From contig CM056553.1 in NCBI GenBank assembly GCA_029721515.1, positions 2,741,001 through 2,805,000 on the forward strand: a stretch of 64,000 nucleotides of DNA, in the 5' to 3' direction. This DNA comes from Synanceia verrucosa (lineage: Eukaryota; Chordata; Actinopteri; Perciformes; Synanceiidae). This document shows positions 35,701-50,700 of the stretch, in pieces. The number at the start of each line of letters is the position of its first letter. The stretch's first letter is position 1. The notes under the pieces are model-generated. The model was not told where the DNA came from. It did no database searches and saw only the letters and a program-made list of their open reading frames with translations. The translations under genes were made by a program, and so were the position numbers.

Positions 35701-38700
35701 TTTGGCATACTATAGTATGACGTTTTTTGACAATTTTCAACATGCTATAAAATTGTTTTTTTTTCACAAGATACGTCAGTATATTTTGTATAAAATGATT
35801 CAGTACACTAACCTGAGGCTCCCTGATGACTTTTTAGCACAGTTTAAATTTTTTCATTTTTTGACTATTTTGGCATACTATAGTATGACGTTTTTTGACA
35901 ATTTTCAACATGCTATAAAATTGTTTTTTTTTCACAAGATATGTCAATATATTTTGTATAAAATGATTCAGTACACTAACCTGAGGCTCCCTGATGACTT
36001 TTTAGCACATGTTAATTTTTTTCATTTTTGACTGTTTTGGCACACTATAGTATGACGTTTTTTTGACAATTTTCAACATGCTATAAAATTGCTTTTTTTC
36101 ACAAGATACGTCAGTATATTTTGCATAAAATTATTCAGTACACTAACCTGAGGCTCCCTGATGACTTTTTATCACAGTTTAAAATTTTTCATTTTTTGAC
36201 TATTTTGGCATACTATAGTATGACGTTTTTTGACAATTTTCAACATGCTATAAAATTGTTTTTTTTTCACAAGATATGTCAGTATATTTTGTATAAAATG
36301 ATTCAGTACACTAACCTGAGGCTCCCTGATAACTTTTTAGCACATGTTAATTTTTTTCATTTTTGACTGTTTTGGCATACTATAGTATGACGTTTTTTTG
36401 ACAATTTTCAACATGCTATAAAATTCCTTTTTTTCACAAGATATGTCAGTAAATTTTGTATAAAATGATTCAGTACACTAACTGAAGTCTCCCTGATGAC
36501 TTTTTAGCACATGTTAAAAATTTTCATTTTTTTACTTTTTTGGCATACTATAGTATGACGTTTTTTGACAATTTTCAACATGCTATAAAATTGTTTTTTT
36601 TTCACAAGATACGTCAGTATATTTTGCATAAAATTATTCAGTACACTAACCTGAGGCTCCCTGATGACTTTTTATCACAGTTTAAAATTTTTCATTTTTT
36701 GACTATTTTGGCATACTATAGTATGACGTTTTTTGACAATTTTCAACATGCTATAAAATTGTTTTTTTTTCACAAGATATGTCAGTATATTTTGTATAAA
36801 ATGATTCAGTACACTAACCTGAGGCTCCCTGATAACTTTTTAGCACATGTTAATTTTTTTCATTTTTGACTGTTTTGGCATACTATAGTATGACGTTTTT
36901 TTGACAATTTTCAACATGCTATAAAATTCCTTTTTTTCACAAGATATGTCAATAAATTTTGTATAAAATGATTCAGTACACTAACTGAAGTCTCCCTGAT
37001 GACTTTTTAGCACATGTTAAAATTTTTCATTTTTTTACTTTTTTGGCATACTATAGTATGACGTTTTTTGACAATTTTCAACATGCTATAAAATTCCTTT
37101 TTTTCACAAGATATGTCAGTAAATTTTTCATAAAATTATTCAGTACACTAACCTGAGGCTCCCTGATGACTTTTTATCACAGTTTAAAATTTTTCATTTT
37201 TTGACTATTTTGGCATACTATAGTATGACGTTTTTTGACAATTTTCAACATGCTATAAAATTGTTTTTTTTTCACAAGATATGTCAGTATATTTTGTATA
37301 AAATGATTCAGTACACTAACCTGAGGCTCCCTGATAACTTTTTAGCACATGTTAATTTTTTTCATTTTTGACTGTTTTGGCATACTATAGTATGACGTTT
37401 TTTTGACAATTTTCAACATGCTATAAAATTCCTTTTTTTCACAAGATATGTCAATAAATTTTGTATAAAATGATTCAGTACACTAACCGAAGTCTCCCTG
37501 ATGACTATTTAGCAGATGTTAAAATTTTTCATTTTTTGACTTTTTTGGCATACTATAGTATGACGTTTTTTGACAATTTTCAACATGCTATAAAATTGCT
37601 TTTTTGACAAGATATGATAGTATATTTTGCATAAAATGATTCACGACATTAACCGAAGTCTCCCTGATGACTTTTTAGCACATGTTAAAATTTTTCATTT
37701 TTTTACTTTTTTGGCATACTATAGTATGATGTTTTTTGACAATTTTCAACATGCTATAAAATTGCTTTTTTCACGAGCTATTTCAATATATCTTGCATGA
37801 AATTAATCAGTACACTATAAGGAGTCTTTCTGATGACTTTTTAGCACGTTAAAATTTTTCATTTTTTGACTATTTTGGCATACTATAGTATGACGTTTTT
37901 TGACAATTTTCAACATGCTATAAATTTGCATTTTTTCACGAGATATTTCAATATATCTTGCATGAAATTAATCAGTACACTATAAGGAGTCTTTCTGATG
38001 ACTTTTTAGCACATGTTAAAATTTTTCATTTTTTGACTATTTTGGCATACTATAGTATGACGTTTTTTGACAATTTTCAACATGCTATAAAATTGCTTTT
38101 TTGACAAGATATGATAGTATATTTTGCATAAAATGATTCAGTACACTAACCGAAGTGTCCCTGATGACTTTTTAGCACGTTAAAATTTTTCATTTTTTGA
38201 CTTTTTTGGCATACTATAGTATGACGTTTTTTGACAATTTTCAACATGCTATAAAATTGCTTTTTTTTCACAAGATACGTCAGTATATTTTGTATAAAAT
38301 GATTCAGTACACTAACCTGAGGCTCCCTGATGACTTTTTAGCACAGTTTAAATTTTTTCATTTTTTGACTATTTTGGCATACTATAGTATGACGTTTTTT
38401 GACAATTTTCAACATGCTATAAAATTGTTTTTTTTTTCACAAGATATGTCAATATATTTTGTATAAAATGATTCAGTACACTAACCTGAGGCTCCCTGAT
38501 GACTTTTTAGCACATGTTAATTTTTTTCATTTTTGACTGTTTTGGCATACTATAGTATGACGTTTTTTTGACAATTTTCAACATGCTATAAAATTGCTTT
38601 TTTTCACAAGATACGTCAGTATATTTTTCATAAAATTATTCAGTACACTAACCTGAGGCTCCCTGATGACTTTTTATCACAGTTTAAAATTTTTCATTTT

Positions 38701-41700
38701 TTGACTATTTTGGCATACTATAGTATGACGTTTTTTGACAATTTTCAACATGCTATAAAATTGTTTTTTTTTCACAAGATATGTCAGTATATTTTGTATA
38801 AAATGATTCAGTACACTAACCTGAGGCTCCCTGATAACTTTTTAGCACATGTTAATTTTTTTCATTTTTGACTGTTTTGGCATACTATAGTATGACGTTT
38901 TTTTGACAATTTTCAACATGCTATAAAATTCCTTTTTTTCACAAGATATGTCAATAAATTTTGTATAAAATGATTCAGTACACTAACTGAAGTCTCCCTG
39001 ATGACTTTTTAGCACATGTTAAAAATTTTAATTTTTTTACTTTTTTGGCATACTATAGTATGACGTTTTTTGACAATTTTCAACATGCTATAAAATTGCT
39101 TTTTTGACAAGATATGATAGTATATTTTGCATAAAATGATTCAAGACACTAACCGAAGTCTCCCTGATGACTTTTTAGCACATGTTAAAATTTTTCATTT
39201 TTTGACTTTTTTGACATACTATAGTATGACGTTTTTTGACAATTTTCAACATGCTATAAAATTGCTTTTTTCCACAAGATATGTCAGTATATTTTGCATG
39301 AAATGATTCAGTACACTAACCTGAAGCTCCCTGATGACTATTTAGCAGATGTTAAAATTTTTCATTTTTTGACTTTTTTGGCATACTATAGTATGACGTT
39401 TTTTGACAATTTTCAACATGCTATAAAATTGCTTTTTTGACAAGCTATGATAGTATATTTTGCATAAAATGATTCACGACATTAACCGAAGTCTCCCTGA
39501 TGACTTTTTAGCACATGTTAAAATTTTTCATTTTTTTACTTTTTTGGCATACTATAGTATGATGTTTTTTGACAATTTTCAACATGCTATAAAATTGCTT
39601 TTTTTTTCACAAGATACATCAGTATATTTTGTATAAAATGATTCAGTACACTAACCTGAAGCTCCCTGATGACTTTTTAGCACATGTTAAAATTTTTCAT
39701 TTTTTTACTTTTTTGGCATACTATAGTATGGCGTTTTTTGACAATTTTCAACATGCTATAAAATTGCTTTTTTTTTCACAAGATACATCAGTATATTTTG
39801 TATAAAATGATTCAGTACACTAACCTGAGGCTCCCTCATGACTTTTTAGCACTGTTTAAAATTTTTCATTTTTTGACTTTTTTGGCATACTATAGTATGA
39901 CGTTTTTTGACAATTTTCAACATGCTATAAATTTGCATTCTTTCACGAGATAATTCAATATATCTTGCATGAAATTAATCAGTACACTATAAGGAGTCTT
40001 TCTGATGACTTTTTAGCACGTTAAAATTTTTCATTTTTTGACTTTTTTGACATACTATAGTATGACGTTTTTTGACAATTTTCAACATGCTATAAATTTG
40101 CATTTTTTCACGAGATATTTCAATATATCTTGCATGAAATTAATCAGTACACTATAAGGAGTCTTTCTGATGACTTTTTAGCACATGTTAAAATTTTTCA
40201 TTTTTTGACTATTTTGGCATACTATAGTATGACGTTTTTTGACAATTTTCAACATGCTATAAAATTGCTTTTTTGACAAGATATGATAGTATATTTTGCA
40301 TAAAATGATTCAAGACACTAACCGAAGTCTCCCTGATGACTTTTTAGCACATGTTAAAATTTTTCATTTTTTGACTTTTTTGACATACTATAGTATGACG
40401 TTTTTTGACAATTTTCAACATGCTATAAAATTCCTTTTTTTCACAAGATATGTCAGTAAATTTTGTATAAAATGATTCAGTACACTAACCGAAGTGTCCC
40501 TGATGACTTTTTAGCACGTTAAAATTTTTCATTTTTTGACTTTTTTGGCATACTATAGTATGACGTTTTTTGACAATTTTCAACATGCTATAAAATTGTT
40601 TTTTTTTCACAAGATATGTCAATATATTTTGTATAAAATGATTCAGTACACTAACCTGAGGCTCCCTGATGACTTTTTAGCACATGTTAATTTTTTTCAT
40701 TTTTGACTGTTTTGGCATACTATAGTATGACGTTTTTTTGACAATTTTCAACATGCTATAAAATTCCTTTTTTTCACAAGATATGTCAATAAATTTTGTA
40801 TAAAATGATTCAGTACACTAACTGAAGTCTCCCTGATGACTTTTTAGCACATGTCAAAATTTTTCATTTTTTTACTTTTTTGGCATACTATAGTATGACG
40901 TTTTTTGACAATTTTCAACATGCTATAAAATTGCTTTTTTCCACAAGATATGTCAGTATATTTTGCATGAAATGATTCAGTACACTAACCTGAAGCTCCC
41001 TGATGACTATTTAGCAGATGTTAATTTTTTTCATTTTTTGACTTTTTTGGCATACTATAGTATGACGTTTTTTGACAATTTTCAACATGCTATAAAATTG
41101 CTTTTTTGACAAGATATGATAGTATATTTTGCATGAAATGATTCACGACATTAACCGAAGTCTCCCTGATGACTTTTTAGCACGTTAAAATTTTTCATTT
41201 TTTTACTTTTTTGGCATACTATAGTATGGCGTTTTTTGACAATTTTCAACATGCTATAAAATTGCTTTTTTTTTCACAAGATACATCAGTATATTTTGTA
41301 TAAAATGATTCAGTACACTAACCTGAGGCTCCCTCATGACTTTTTAGCACTGTTTAAAATTTTTCATTTTTTGACTATTTTGGCATACTATAGTATGACG
41401 TTTTTTGACAATTTTCAACATGCTATAAAATTGCTTTTTTTCAAAAGATATGTCAGTATATTTTTGCATAAAATGATTCAGTACACTAACCTGAGGCTCC
41501 CTGATGACTTTTTAGCAGAGTTTAAAATTTTTCATTTTTTGACTATTTTGGCATACTATAGTATGACGTTTTTTGACAATTTTCAACATGCTATAAATTT
41601 GCATTCTTTCACAAGATAATTCAATATATCTTGCATGAAATTAATCAGTACACTATAAGGAGTCTTTCTGATGACTTTTTAGCACATGTTAAAATTTTTC

Positions 41701-44700
41701 ATTTTTTGACTTTTTTGGCATACTATAGTATGATGTTTTTTGACAATTTTCAACATGCTATAAATTTGCATTTTTTCACGAGATATTTCAATATATTTTG
41801 CATGAAATTAATCAGTACACTATAAGGAGTCTTTCTGATGACTTTTTAGCACATGTTAAAATTTTTCATTTTTTGACTATTTTGGCATACTATAGTATGA
41901 CGTTTTTTGACAATTTTCAACATGCTATAAAATTGCTTTTTTGACAAGATATGATAGTATATTTTGCATAAAATGATTCAAGACACTAACCGAAGTCTCC
42001 CTGATGACTTTTTAGCACATGTTAAAATTTTTCATTTTTTGACTTTTTTGACATACTATAGTATGACGTTTTTTGACAATTTTCAACATGCTATAAAATT
42101 CCTTTTTTTCACAAGATATGTCAGTAAATTTTGTATAAAATGATTCAGTACACTAACTGAAGTCTCCCTGATGACTTTTTAGCACATGTTAAAATTTTTC
42201 ATTTTTTGACTTTTTTGGCATACTATAGTATGACGTTTTTTGACAATTTTCGACATGCTATAAATTTGCATTTTTTCACGAGATATGTCAGTAAATTTTG
42301 TATAAAATGATTCAGTACACTAACCGAAGTGTCCCTGATGACTTTTTAGCACATGTTAAAATTTTTCATTTTTTGACTATTTTGGCATACTATAGTATGA
42401 CTTTTTTTGACAATTTTCAACATCCTATAAAATTGTTTTTTTTTCACAAGATATGTCAATATATTTTGTATAAAATGATTCAGTACACTAACCTGAGGCT
42501 CCCTGATAACTTTTTAGCACATGTTAATTTTTTTCATTTTTGACTGTTTTGGCATACTATAGTATGATGTTTTTTTTGACAATTTTCAACATGCTATAAA
42601 ATTCCTTTTTTTCACAAGATATGTCAGTAAATTTTGCATAAAATGATTCAAGACACTAACCGAAGTCTCCCTGATGACTTTTTAGCACATGTTAAAATTT
42701 TTCATTTTTTGACTTTTTTGACATACTATAGTATGACGTTTTTTGACAATTTTCAACATGCTATAAAATTGCTTTTTTCCACAAGATATGTCAGTATATT
42801 TTGCATGAAATGATTCAGTACACTAACCTGAAGCTCCCTGATGACTATTTAGCAGATGTTAAAATTTTTCATTTTTTGACTTTTTTGGCATACTATAGTA
42901 TGATGTTTTTTGACAATTTTCAACATGCTATAAATTTGCATTTTTTCACGAGATATTTCAATATATTTTGCATTAATCAGTACACTATAAGGAGTCTTTC
43001 TGATGACTTTTTAGCACATGTTAAAATTTTTCATTTTTTGACTTTTTTGACATACTATAGTATGACGTTTTTTGACAATTTTCGACATGCTATAAATTTG
43101 CATTTTTTCACGAGATATGTCAGTAAATTTTGTATAATATGATTCAGTACACTAACTGAAGTCTCCCTGATGACTTTTTAGCACATGTTAAAATTTTTCA
43201 TTTTTTGACTTTTTTGGCATACTATAGTATGACGTTTTTTGACAATTTTCAACATGTTATAATATTGCTTTTTTTCACAAGATATATCAGGAAATTTTGT
43301 ATAAAATGATTCAGTACACTAACCGAAGTCTCCCTGATGACTTTTTAGCACATGTTAAAATTTTTCATTTTTTGACTTTTTTGGCATACTATAGTATGAC
43401 GTTTTTTGACAATTTTCGACATGCTATAAATTTGCATTTTTTCACGAGATATGTCAGTAAATTTTGTATAAAATTATTCAGTACACTAACCGAAGTGTCC
43501 CTGATGACTTTTTAGCACATGTTAAAATTTTTCATTTTTTGACTATTTTGGCATACTATAGTATGACTTTTTTTGACAATTTTCAACATCCTATAAAATT
43601 GTTTTTTTTCACAGGATATGTCAGGAAATTTTGTATAAAATGATTTAGTACACTAACCGAAGTGTCCCTGATGACTTTTTAGCACATGTTAAAATTTTTC
43701 ATTTTTTGACTATTTTGGCATACTATAGTATGACGTTTTTTGACAATTTTCAACATGCAATAAAATTGCTTTTTTTCACAAGATATGTCAGGAAATTTTG
43801 TATAAAATGATTCAGTACACTAACCGAAGTCTCCCTGATGACTTTTTAGCACATGTTAAAATTTTTCATTTTTTGACTTTTTTTGGCATACTATAGTATG
43901 ACGTTGTTTGACAATTTTCAACATGCTATAAAATTGCTTTTTTTCACAAGATATGTCAGGAAATTTTGTATAAAATGATTCAGTACACTAACCGAAGGCT
44001 CCCTGATGACTTTTTAGCACGTTAAAATTTTTCATTTTTTGACTATTTTGGCATACTATAGTATGACGTTTTTTGACAATTTTCAACATGCTATAAAATT
44101 GCTTTTTTTCACAAGATATGTCATTATATTTTGCATGAAATGATTCAGTACACTAACCGAAATCTCCCTGATGACTTTTTAGCACGTCAATTTTTTTCAT
44201 TTTTTGACTATTTTGACATACTATAGTATGACGTTTTTTGACAATTTTCAACATGCTATAAAATTGTTTTTTTTTTCACAAGATATGTCAATATATTTTG
44301 TATAAAATGATTCAGTACACTAACCTGAGGCTCCCTGATAACTTTTTAGTACGTTAATTTTTTTCATTTTTGAATGTTTTGGCATACTATAGTATGACGT
44401 TTTTTGACAATTTTCAACATGCTATAAAATTGCTTTTTTTCACAAGATATATCAGGACATTTTGTATAAAATGATTTCGTACACTAACCGAAGTCTCCCT
44501 AATGACTTTTTAGCACATGTTAAAATTTTTCATTTTTTGACTTTTTTGGCATACTATAGTATGACGTTTTTTGACAATTTTCAACATGCTATAAAATTGC
44601 TTTTTTTCACAAGATATATCAGGACATTTTGTATAAAATGATTCAGTACACTAACCGAAGTCTCCCTGATGACTTTTTAGCACATGTTAAAATTTTTCAT

Positions 44701-47700
44701 TTTTTGACTTTTTTGGCATACTATAGTATGACGTTTTTTGACAATTTTCAACATGCTATAAAATTGCTTTTTTTCACAAGATATGTCAGGAAATTTTGTA
44801 TAAAATGATTCAGTACACTAACCGAAGTCTTCCTGATGACTTTTTAGCACATGTTAAAATTTTTCATTTTTTGACTTTTTTGGCATACTATAGTATGACG
44901 TTTTTTGACAATTTTCAACATGCTATAAAATTGCTTTTTTTCACAAGATATGTCAGGAAATTTTGTATAAAATAATTCAGTACACTAACCGAAGTCTCCC
45001 TGATGACTTTTTAGCACATGTTAAAATTTTTCATTTTTTGACTATTTTGGCATACTATAGTATGACGTTTTTTGACAATTTTCAACATGCAATAAAATTG
45101 CTTTTTTTCACAAGATATGTCAGGAAATTTTGTATAAAATGATTCAGTACACTAACCGAAGTGTCCCTGATAACTTTTTAGCACGTTAATTTTTTTCATT
45201 TTTGAATGTTTTGGCATACTATAGTATGACGTTTTTTGACAATTTTCAACATGCTATAAAATTGCTTTTTTTCACAAGATATATCAGGACATTTTGTATA
45301 AAATGATTTCGTACACTAACCGAAGTCTCCCTAATGACTTTTTAGCACATGTTAAAATTTTTAATTTTTTGACTTTTTTGGCATACTATAGTATGACGTT
45401 TTTTGACAATTTTCAACATGCTATAAAATTGCTTTTTTTCACAAGATATATCAGGACATTTTGTATAAAATGATTACACTACACTATAAGTCTCCCTGAT
45501 GACTTTTTAGCACATGTTAAAATTTTTCATTTTTTGACTATTTTGGCATACTATAGTATGACGTTTTTTGACAATTTTCAACATGCTATAAAATTGCTTT
45601 TTTGACAAGATATGTCAGTAAATTTTGTATAAAATGATTCAGTACACTAACTGAAGTCTCCCTGATGACTATTTAGCACATGTCAAATTTTTCATTTTTT
45701 TACTTTTTTGGCATACTATAGTATGACGTTTTTTGACAATTTTCAACATGCTATAAAATTGCTTTTTTTCACAAGATATGTCAGGAAATTTTGTATAAAA
45801 TGATTCAGTACACTAACCGAAGTCTCCCTGATGACTTTTTAGCACATGTTAAAATTTTTCATTTTTTGACTTTTTTGGCATACTATAGTATGACGTTTTT
45901 TGACAATTTTCAACATGCTATAAAATTGCTTTTTTTCACAAGATATGTCAGGAAATTTTGTATAAAATAATTCAGTACACTAACCGAAGTCTCCCTGATG
46001 ACTTTTTAGCACATGTTAAAATTTTTCATTTTTTGACTATTTTGGCATACTATAGTATGACGTTTTTTGACAATTTTCAACATGCAATAAAATTGCTTTT
46101 TTTCACAAGATATGTCAGGAAATTTTGTATAAAATGATTCAGTACACTAACCGAAGTCTCCCTGATGACTTTTTAGCACATGTTAAAATATGTTTTTTTT
46201 GACATTTTTGGCATACTATAGTATGACGTTTTTTGACAATTTTCAACATGCTATAAAATTGCTTTTTTTCACAAGATATGTCATTATATTTTGCATGAAA
46301 TGATTCAGTACACTAACCTGAGGCTCCCTGATGACTTTTTAGCACGTTAATTTTTTTCATTTTTGATTGTTTTGGTGAACTATAGTATGACGTTTTTTTT
46401 GACAATTTTCAACATGCTATAAAATTGTTTTTTTTCACAGGATATGTCAGGAAATTTTGTATAAAATGATTTAGTACACTAACCGAAGTCTCCCTGATGA
46501 CTTTTTAGCACATGTTAAAATTTTTCATTTTTTGACTTTTTTGGCATACTATAGTATGACGTTGTTTGACAATTTTCAACATGCAATAAAATTGCTTTTT
46601 TTCACAAGATATGTCAGGAAATTTTGTATAAAATGATTAAGTACACTAACCGAAGGCTCCCTGATGACTTTTTAGCACGTTAATTTTTTTCATTTTTGAC
46701 TTTTTTGGCATACTATAGTATGACGTTTTTTGACAATTTTCAACATGCTATAAAATTGCTTTTTTTCACAAGATATATCAGGACATTTTGTATAAAATGA
46801 TTTCGTACACTAACCGAAGTCTCCCTGATGACTTTTTAGCACACGTTAAAATTTTTCATTTTTTGACTATTTTGGCATACTATAGTATGACGTTTTTTGA
46901 CAATTTTCAACATGCAATAAAATTGCTTTTTTTCACAAGATATGTCAGGAAATTTTGTATAAAATGATTCAGTACACTAACCTGAGGCTTCCTGATGACT
47001 TTCTAGCACATGTTAAAATTTTTCATTTTTTGACTATTTTGGCATACTATAGTATGACGTTTTTTGACAATTTTCAACATGCTATAAAATTGCTTTTTTT
47101 CACAAGATATGTCAGGAAATTTTGTATAAAATCATTCAGTACACTAACCTGAGGCTCCCTGATGACTTTTTAGCACATGTTAAATTTTTTCATTTTTTGA
47201 CTATTTTGGCATACTATAGTATGACGTTTTTTGACAATTTTCAACATGCTATAAAATTGCTTTTTTTCACAAGATATGTCATTATATTTTGCATGAAATG
47301 ATTCAGTACACTAACCTGAGGCTCTCTGGTTTTAGCACGTTAATTTTTTCATTTTTGATTGTTTTGGCATACTATAGTATGACGTTTTTTTTGACAATTT
47401 TCAACATGCTATAAAATTGCTTTTTTTCACAAGATATGTCAGGAAATTTTGTATAAAATGATTTAGTACACTAACCTGAGGCTCCCTGATGACTTTTTAG
47501 GACATTTTAAAATTTTTCATTTTTTGACTATTTTGGCATACTATAGTATGACGTTTATTGACAATTTTCAACATGCTATATAATTGCTTTTTTTTCACAA
47601 GATATGTCAGTAAATTTTGTATAAATTGATTCAGTACACTAACCGAAATCTCCCTGATGACTTTTTAGCACATGTCATTTTTTTCATTTTTTGACTATTT

Positions 47701-50700
47701 TGGCATACTATAGTATGACGTTTTTTGACAATGTTCAACATGCTATAAAATTGCTTTTTTCCACAAGATATGTCAGTATATTTTGTATAAAATCATTCAG
47801 TACACTTACCTGAGGCTCCCTGATGACTTTTTAGCACATGTTAAAATTTTCCATTTTTTGACTTTTTTGGCATACTATAGTATGACGTTTTTTGACAATT
47901 TTCAACATGCTATGAAATTGCTTTTTTTCACAAGATATGTCAGGAAATTTTGTATAAAATCATTCAGTACACTAACCTGAGGCTGTCTGATGAGTTTTTA
48001 GCACGTTAAAATTTTTCATTTTTTGCCTATTTTGGCATACTATAGTATGACGTTTTTTGACAATTTTCAACATGCTGTGAAAATTGCTTTTTTTCACAAG
48101 ATATGTCAGTATATTTTGCATAAAATGATTTAGTACACTGACCTGAGGCTCCCTGATGACTTTTTAGCACATTTTAAAATTTTTCATTTTTTGACTATTT
48201 TGGCAAACTATAGTATGACGTTTTTTGACAATTTTCAACATGCTATAATTTTTTTTTTTTCCCACAAGAAATGTCAGTATATTTTGCAACATTTTTAAAT
48301 AAAACAAATTTAAATACTGTATCATGCCTCCTTTCATAACCTTTTTGACATACTGTGCTATGGCTTTTTTGTTCACTACTTTTTAAACCTACTATACCAT
48401 AACATTCTGAAGACATATTATGACTGTTACTATATTCTTGTATTCCCTTGTCTTACATCATTCAGGTCTCCCACAGCAAAACCACACAACCAAAGTCTGA
48501 CCATGCTTTCCACTTGTACAAGACAAATGACTCGTGCTGTAATCAATTACCACTTGAAGCACAAAGCTAGCAGCTATGCAGTTACTGCTAAGTCATACAG
48601 CAGCAGCCATTGTAAATGTCCTATTTTCCTCTGCACCACATCTGTCATGGGCAGCAGTCCAATGTCTCAGAGCTTGAAGGCTCCAAGAGTTTTGTTTAAA
48701 AATAGATGTTTCTTTTGAAAAACAAATAAATAGAACCTGTTGTTGTACTGGTGGGAGAAATGTTGACTGGTTTTCTACTTTTTCCTGTGTCAGTGAATGA
48801 TTTTTTAATGATAATTCCAGACAAATTTGGGAAGGCCAATACTGATGGCGATTGTTTTGTGTTGAAGCCACTCAAGTCTGCAATTAAACTTTAATGGAAA
48901 ACGTCTAGCCAGAGAGCCAGTGTAATAAAATTACTTCAGATGGGATGGATGTTGGGGAAGATGCTTCTAACAAGACTGAAACACACAAAGCTGTCATATA
49001 ACTTCAGAATAAATTTGTCAGGGCCTTTCCAAGCAACACGTTTTCTAAATTTAAGTGTTGGTTAAACTAAGTCAAGAATTGAATGGATGATGTAGGAATG
49101 ATTCCTAGTCCAATGCTGATATTTGCTCTATGTACTGTGCTGCTCTATGACTCTACTCTGCAGAAAAACAACTGCTTTGACCACAGCTTCTGCAGCGGCA
49201 GTGATGCTGATTGCAGACCCTGCATCCAACAGTGAATTACTTTGTGCCTTAGCTCGCCAACTCTGAAGGAAAGTGATTGGAAAAATCCAATTTTATTATC
49301 TCGTCAGCCTTCAGAAGACACAGGGAATGAGGCGGTAGAAGGTGAATATAGAGGTGTGTGCCTGCTTTGGGTCTGTGTCAGTCTGGGAACGTTTGGGTGA
49401 GAGTTTTAAATCATTTAATCTTCCTTTAATCGACGGGCTTTCACAGTAACTCATGCCTTACCTTGACTAGAGTTCTGACAGGTCGTAATTGCAGGTTTCT
49501 GTTGCTATAGCGATGGCCCTGGACTCTTTCTTTGTGTATGTCGACGCCGGCGGGTACATTGGGAGGAGTCAGCAGCAGCGTCATCAGCTAGAGAGAAAGG
49601 AAATTAACACTGGTAAAATAAAAGTAAGACAATGTGCTTTTGTTCGGTGTATAATGACGTGGACAGAGTGAACAGATATAATTTATAATCCATAGTGTGT
49701 CAGCTGTTAGCTCCCTGCAGATGGATGTGCGTGGAGGAGAATAATGTGCAGAAAAGGCCAAAGAGGTTATGATACTGTACATTTATCACGTCGCTAAAGC
49801 CGACAGCTACATGGCACATTCACGTTTCCCATTACAGATCTGGATTCAGCCATGTCTCTCTGTAATAACACAGAATATGACTTCTGCTCCTCAATTTCTC
49901 CTCCATCCTAACAGCCTTCCTGTCAATCCCACTATGGTCACTTTCTTATCCTTCCTGGTTTCATCTCATTTTGTACCAAATCCTTCTTCCATCCTCTTCA
50001 TTTTTCCTTTCCTCCCCACTTTCTCCATCCTCTCCTCCCTTCTTTTCCTTCTGCTTTCATACAGAAATCTTTGTTCCTATTTACTATCCCCATCCCATCC
50101 CACATTTCCATCCTTTCTCTCCATCTCTGACCTTTGACAACCATCTTTGTCTCTTCCTCCTCTTCACTATTTTGTCCCTCCATACTCTACTTCCTTCACC
50201 TCAAACAGGAAGCAACACTTGCCCTGCAGAATCCTTCCTCTGGCATCACCTCTCAGATGGATATTAACACAGCCACTATCCTTTCATTGCTGCTATTCAT
50301 CTGCCTATTCATCCATTCATTCCAGTGCCTAGCTTCATGACAGGGCTATCAGCTGATGTAAATCAGCTTAGAGAGAAAATCCTCCCACTAAGCTGTGCAG
50401 CATTTGCTCCAGAAAAAGACCATGTGGAAAATACAGATGTGATAGGAAAGAGGATAGGAGCAGTGGGAAACACCGAGGTTTCAGAGCTATACTATTGATT
50501 TGAAAAGGATCTGCACTTTGCAAATAAATTGGTGGGAAATGTTAATTCTAAATGCCAAATTTAGATAATTAAGAGTTGAAAGGAGGAGCTAGGTTGGTAT
50601 TTTGAGTCCTTCTGCTTCATTTTCAAAGGTACCTGATGGGTTTGAAAGTGGGAACTCTTGGTTGAATCATCATTTCAAAGATTAATGTCTTTTTGATCAG

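Noticed and set aside
33410..48290. CRISPR array
   Set aside because: Regular spacing, but monomers are contiguous and mutually similar over their whole length, with no unique spacers; vertebrate satellite.
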